From the NCBI RefSeq assembly GCF_031846385.1, contig NZ_JAVRHV010000001.1, positions 806,001 to 870,000 on the forward strand: a stretch of 64,000 nucleotides of DNA, given 5' to 3'. Both the position numbers and the translations under genes were made by a program. The notes under the pieces were generated by a model. The model was not told the DNA's origin. It made no database searches and saw only the letters and a list, made by a program, of their open reading frames with translations. Shown piece by piece: positions 60,884 to 64,000 of this stretch; position 1 is the stretch's first letter, and every line of letters starts with the position of its first letter. The DNA is from Urechidicola vernalis. Its GTDB lineage: Bacteria; Bacteroidota; Bacteroidia; Flavobacteriales; Flavobacteriaceae.

Positions 60884-62326
60884 CTAGCTATATTTTATAC
60901 ATATATTCTTAGATTCTGTAAAAAAACGCAAGGCTTCAAAACCTCCTTCTCTTCCTACACCTGAATCTTTTACTCCGCCAAACGGTGTTCTTAAATCACG
61001 CTGCATCCATGTGTTTACCCAAACAATTCCACTTTCTATTTTATTTGTCATACGCATGGTTCTATTTAAGTTGTTTGTCCATAAAGATGCAGACAGACCA
61101 TATTTTACATCATTTGCCAAATGAAGTACTTCCGATTCTGATTTAAATGGCATAACGGTAACAATTGGGCCAAAAACTTCTTCTTTATTTATTCTACAGT
61201 CATTTAAAGTTAATTCGATGATTGTTGGTTCCATAAAATAACCATTTTCCAACCCATCAACATTTACTTTATTTCCTCCATGCAATAGAATTCCTCCTTC
61301 TTCCTTTGCTATAGAAACATAACTTAATACTTTTTCTTGATGTACTTTTGACACCAATGCTCCCACATTTGTACTTTCATCTAAAGGATTTCCAACTTTT
61401 AATTTAGATACCTTTTCAACAAAATCTACTTTGAATTTTTCAAAAATTGTTTCTTCTATATAAATACGACTACCACACAAACAAATTTGACCTTGATTGG
61501 CGAAAGAAGAACGTACTGTTGTTTCTAACATTTGATCATAATCGCAATCGTCAAATATGATGTTTGGATTTTTACCCCCTAACTCAAGCGATAATTTTTT
61601 GAACATAGGCGCGGCTACTTTTGCAATTTGCGCTCCGGTTTTGGTGCCACCAGTAAATGAAATCGCCTTAATATTTGGATGCGAAATAATGGCTTGTCCC
61701 GCAAATTCACCTAATCCATGTACTATATTTAAAACACCCTTTGGTAATCCTGCTTCCGCACAAATTTCACCTAGCAAGAAAGCTGTCATTGGTGTTACTT
61801 CGCTCGGTTTGGCAACAACGCAATTACCCGCGGCAATAGCAGGAGCAATTTTCCATGTAAATAAATACAACGGTAAATTCCAAGGAGATATACAACCGAC
61901 AACTCCTATAGGCTTGCGTAGCGTATAATTCATTGCATTTTCTCCAACACTTTCATGACTTTCACTCGAAAACTGAGTTATAGCGTGTGCAAAAAACCTG
62001 AAATTTGACGCTGCTCGTGGAATATCAACAGCCTTTGCTAATGATAACGGCTTCCCATTGTCCTTACTTTCAGCCATTGCCAATTCATCCAACCGTTCTT
62101 CGATAATAGTTGCTATTTTTAATAATATCTTGGAACGTACTTCTGAGGTTGTTTGGGACCAAGAATCAAATGCATCCTTTGAAGATTTATAGGCTAATTC
62201 AACATCCTCCGCTGAAGAGTTCGGAATTTGTCCATATACTTCTCCTGTTGCTGGATTGTAATTGTCTAACCAACTATTGGTTTTGGGATTAATATAAGTT
62301 CCGTTTATGTAATTTTTAATGTTCAT
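60884..62326 (-). CDS. 2-aminomuconic semialdehyde dehydrogenase (ALDH family)
   Basis: NAD-dependent oxidation of 2-aminomuconic 6-semialdehyde to 2-aminomuconate. 480 residues. Oxyanion Asn is in ISPWNLPLYL (Asn150), general base Glu248 in SLELGGKNP, nucleophile Cys282 in FANQGQICLCGSR. The CLCxSR pattern is typical of the ALDH8A1/AMSDH branch. Its ATGA overlaps the deaminase stop by four bases. The substrate assignment rests on operon context plus this branch-specific motif; 2-hydroxymuconic semialdehyde is an alternative. Confidence 0.92.
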   Translation of the reverse strand: MNIKNYINGTYINPKTNSWLDNYNPATGEVYGQIPNSSAEDVELAYKSSKDAFDSWSQTTSEVRSKILLKIATIIEERLDELAMAESKDNGKPLSLAKAVDIPRAASNFRFFAHAITQFSSESHESVGENAMNYTLRKPIGVVGCISPWNLPLYLFTWKIAPAIAAGNCVVAKPSEVTPMTAFLLGEICAEAGLPKGVLNIVHGLGEFAGQAIISHPNIKAISFTGGTKTGAQIAKVAAPMFKKLSLELGGKNPNIIFDDCDYDQMLETTVRSSFANQGQICLCGSRIYIEETIFEKFKVDFVEKVSKLKVGNPLDESTNVGALVSKVHQEKVLSYVSIAKEEGGILLHGGNKVNVDGLENGYFMEPTIIELTLNDCRINKEEVFGPIVTVMPFKSESEVLHLANDVKYGLSASLWTNNLNRTMRMTNKIESGIVWVNTWMQRDLRTPFGGVKDSGVGREGGFEALRFFTESKNICIKYS

Positions 62327-62727
62327 ATTGGTTTATACGCCACTACTTTAATTTCTACTAACAAATCAGGATGTGGTAATTGATGCACGGCTACAGTTGT
62401 TCTAGTTGGGCCAGTTTCTTTATCAAAGAATTGCCCATATACTTTATTGTAACCTGCAAAATCATTCATGTTTACCAAAAATGTAGTCACATCTATGACA
62501 TCTTTTAAAGAGGCATTAACTTGATTCAATAAACCATCAATGTTTTCTAATACTGCTTCCGTTTGTGTACCAATATCTAATTTCTTGGTGTTCATTTCAT
62601 CTACCAATTCAACCCCAGCAATACTATTATCCGGTCTTCTTGAGGATGTTCCAGAGACAAAAATAAAATCGCCCACTCTTTTTACAAGTGGATAGGCGCC
62701 TCTCGGTGTTACTTCTTTATTATGCAT
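62323..62727 (-). CDS. 2-aminomuconate deaminase (RidA superfamily)
   Basis: 134 residues. It removes ammonia from 2-aminomuconate to give 4-oxalocrotonate. The RidA-like frame is evident in RGAYPLVKRVGDFIFVSGTSS, TEAVLENIDGLLNQVNASLKDVI and the C-terminal GPTRTTVAVHQLPHPDLLVEIKVVA. It is distinct from the ridA product at 25218. It overlaps both neighbours (8 bases with kmo and 4 with the dehydrogenase), so it is tightly coupled. Confidence 0.92.
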   Translation of the reverse strand: MHNKEVTPRGAYPLVKRVGDFIFVSGTSSRRPDNSIAGVELVDEMNTKKLDIGTQTEAVLENIDGLLNQVNASLKDVIDVTTFLVNMNDFAGYNKVYGQFFDKETGPTRTTVAVHQLPHPDLLVEIKVVAYKPI

Positions 62728-64000
62728 CGTGTTTTATCTTATTAAAAATTGTGGCTAAATCTAATTTTTCTATTTCACTGTTTACAATCAATTCTAGCAA
62801 TACCTTGTCTTGATAATTGCCCTTTTTCTTTGCTTCAGAATAAGAGATATCTTCTCTAAAGGTAACTAAAGAATATTTAGAATAGTAATCAAAAGATGTT
62901 TCGAGTTCCATTTCTATCTGTCGCTTCTTTTTAAAATCAGGATTCGCTACATGATCTCTCATTTCATAAAAGTTCTCAACAGCTAAATCTCCAATGGCGT
63001 CCGCATCTTTTTTACGCTCATTTTCATAAGCAGTAAATACTTTGTCCCAATCTCCTTCGTATTTCTCTATATATCCATCTAAAACATACACATCTTCAAA
63101 TGAGGCATTCATTCCTTGACCATAAAACGGCACAACTGCATGCGCTGCATCACCAATCAGTAATGATTTACCTTTATATACCCAAGGTCTACATTTTATT
63201 GTTCCTAAATTTCCAACCGGATTTTCAAAATAATCATCTACCAAATTGGGCATTAGTTCTAAGGCATCTGCAAATTGTTCTCTAAAAAATGAAACTACTT
63301 TTTCTTTAGAATTTAATTCTTCAAAACTATATTTTGCTCCACTATGTTCTAAAAACAATGTTACCGTAAAGCTTCCATCTAAATTTGGCAATGCTATGAG
63401 CATATACTTTCCTCGCGGCCAAATATGTAAAGCCTTCTTCTCTGTTCTAAATCCACCAGTATCTAGAGCAGGTATCGTTAATTCTTTATAGCCATGTGCC
63501 AAAAAGTCTTGAGAATAACTAAACAACATTTCTCTTTGGTTAAAAAACTCTTTTCTAAGAACTGAACCAACACCATCTGCACCAAAAATTACGTTGGCAT
63601 GAAAACCTTCTATTGTATCATCAACTTTAAAAGTCGCTTTATTCTGTTCTAATTCTATTCCTGTACAAGGGCTATTAAAAACAATGTTTACATTTTCAAA
63701 CTTTTCAACTTCATCAAGCAACAAAGCATTTAGTTCGCCTCGAGAGACTGAATTGATATATTCTCCCGGCCTGCCACTATAAGAAGATAAAAATGTTTCA
63801 CCTTCAATACTATGAATCATTCTTCCGTTCATTGGAATACACAAAGGAAAAACTTTGTCTACCACTCCGGCCAATTTTAAAGCTTTGATACCCCTATCTG
63901 AAAATGCTAGGTTAATCGATTTTCCTGCACTAATATCCGTTTTTCTTAGATCAGATCGTTCTTCTCTTAATTCAATTTGATACCCTCTTTGCGCTAACCG
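62720..64000 (-). CDS. kmo: Kynurenine 3-monooxygenase, 5' end outside window
   Basis: FAD monooxygenase hydroxylating L-kynurenine at C3. About 427 codons are visible, running off the right edge with only some 25 N-terminal residues (the first FAD loop) missing; the frame at the edge reads RLAQRGYQIELREERSDLRK. Motifs: TDISAGKSINLAFSDRG, IFGADGVGSVLRKEF, and LLIGDAAHAVVPFYGQGMNASFED (FAD phosphate motif with KMO-typical FYGQGMN). The C-terminal half carries the long helix and no clear membrane anchor, as in bacterial enzymes. First visible gene of the operon. Confidence 0.96.
   Translation of the reverse strand, partial: RLAQRGYQIELREERSDLRKTDISAGKSINLAFSDRGIKALKLAGVVDKVFPLCIPMNGRMIHSIEGETFLSSYSGRPGEYINSVSRGELNALLLDEVEKFENVNIVFNSPCTGIELEQNKATFKVDDTIEGFHANVIFGADGVGSVLRKEFFNQREMLFSYSQDFLAHGYKELTIPALDTGGFRTEKKALHIWPRGKYMLIALPNLDGSFTVTLFLEHSGAKYSFEELNSKEKVVSFFREQFADALELMPNLVDDYFENPVGNLGTIKCRPWVYKGKSLLIGDAAHAVVPFYGQGMNASFEDVYVLDGYIEKYEGDWDKVFTAYENERKKDADAIGDLAVENFYEMRDHVANPDFKKKRQIEMELETSFDYYSKYSLVTFREDISYSEAKKKGNYQDKVLLELIVNSEIEKLDLATIFNKIKHDA

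Noticed and set aside
1..64000. tRNA, rRNA, CRISPR, prophage or insertion sequence
   Set aside because: No tRNA T-loop pattern, rRNA segment, repeat-spacer array, transposase or phage gene is seen in any spacer or frame.

Overview
The window is about 64 kb of AT-rich, densely packed chromosome from a member of the Bacteroidota, most likely a marine-type Flavobacteriaceae. The evidence is the long SecA without a C-terminal zinc motif, a PduO-type adenosyltransferase, an LptD/TamB/TsaD neighbourhood, promoter boxes of the TAnnTTTG type, few Shine-Dalgarno sequences, and lipoproteins typical of the phylum. I see no rRNA, tRNA, CRISPR array, transposase or phage gene. No gene-free stretch exceeds 300 bases; the longest is the 288-base divergent spacer at 44866-45153.

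Layout. 1-2480: 3' part of fumC and a lone hutI. 2461-7290 (minus): short capsule/exopolysaccharide set (Wza-like lipoprotein, tyrosine autokinase with a Tyr-Gly tail, Gfo/Idh dehydrogenase, phosphoglycosyl transferase). 7421-12517 (plus): methyltransferase, cobalamin adenosyltransferase, DUF2795 protein, secA. 12589-16500: small accessory genes (VOC, SRPBCC, UPF0173 hydrolase, Crp-type regulator, DinB, two unknowns). 16518-22376 (minus): amidase, MlaD-like MCE protein, AhpD-like protein, membrane Fe-S protein, CCG protein, menA. 22564-31153: lptD, ridA, tamB, tsaD. 31217-33201 (minus): ECF sigma factor, membrane protein and secreted repeat protein in overlapping frames. 33349-34674: lone 2-oxo acid dehydrogenase E2.

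34842-47690 is a heme-synthesis supercluster. On the minus strand it runs hemA, hemCD fusion, hemB, hemL, hemE, DUF6973-like, GNAT, CHMI-like, hemF, hemN. Divergently on the plus strand come an AraC-type regulator, hemH and hemJ. Together these cover glutamyl-tRNA to protoheme, with both oxygen-dependent and oxygen-independent coproporphyrinogen enzymes. The regulator carries an Arg-Cys-Pro-Phe motif resembling a heme regulatory motif.

47691-56890 is mixed housekeeping: recR, a sodium:solute symporter, pdxH, sixA-like, ppx-like, purine nucleoside phosphorylase, lpxK, nif3-like, a coiled-coil protein with a cysteine-free former zinc ribbon, and two secreted proteins. 56893-57065 holds two strong inverted repeats. 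57066-64000 (minus) is a redoxin lipoprotein followed upstream by a kynurenine (meta-cleavage) catabolic operon: kmo (cut by the right edge), 2-aminomuconate deaminase, aldehyde dehydrogenase, an SDR lacking the usual catalytic Tyr and Lys, 3-hydroxyanthranilate dioxygenase and ACMS decarboxylase.

Most of the window is ordinary core metabolism. The points most worth a second look are the possible heme-sensing regulator, a dispersed intergenic inverted-repeat family concentrated in the hem operon, the atypical SDR in the kynurenine operon, the sigma/membrane/22-residue-repeat trio, the cysteine-free zinc-ribbon protein, and the hairpin region near 57 kb.
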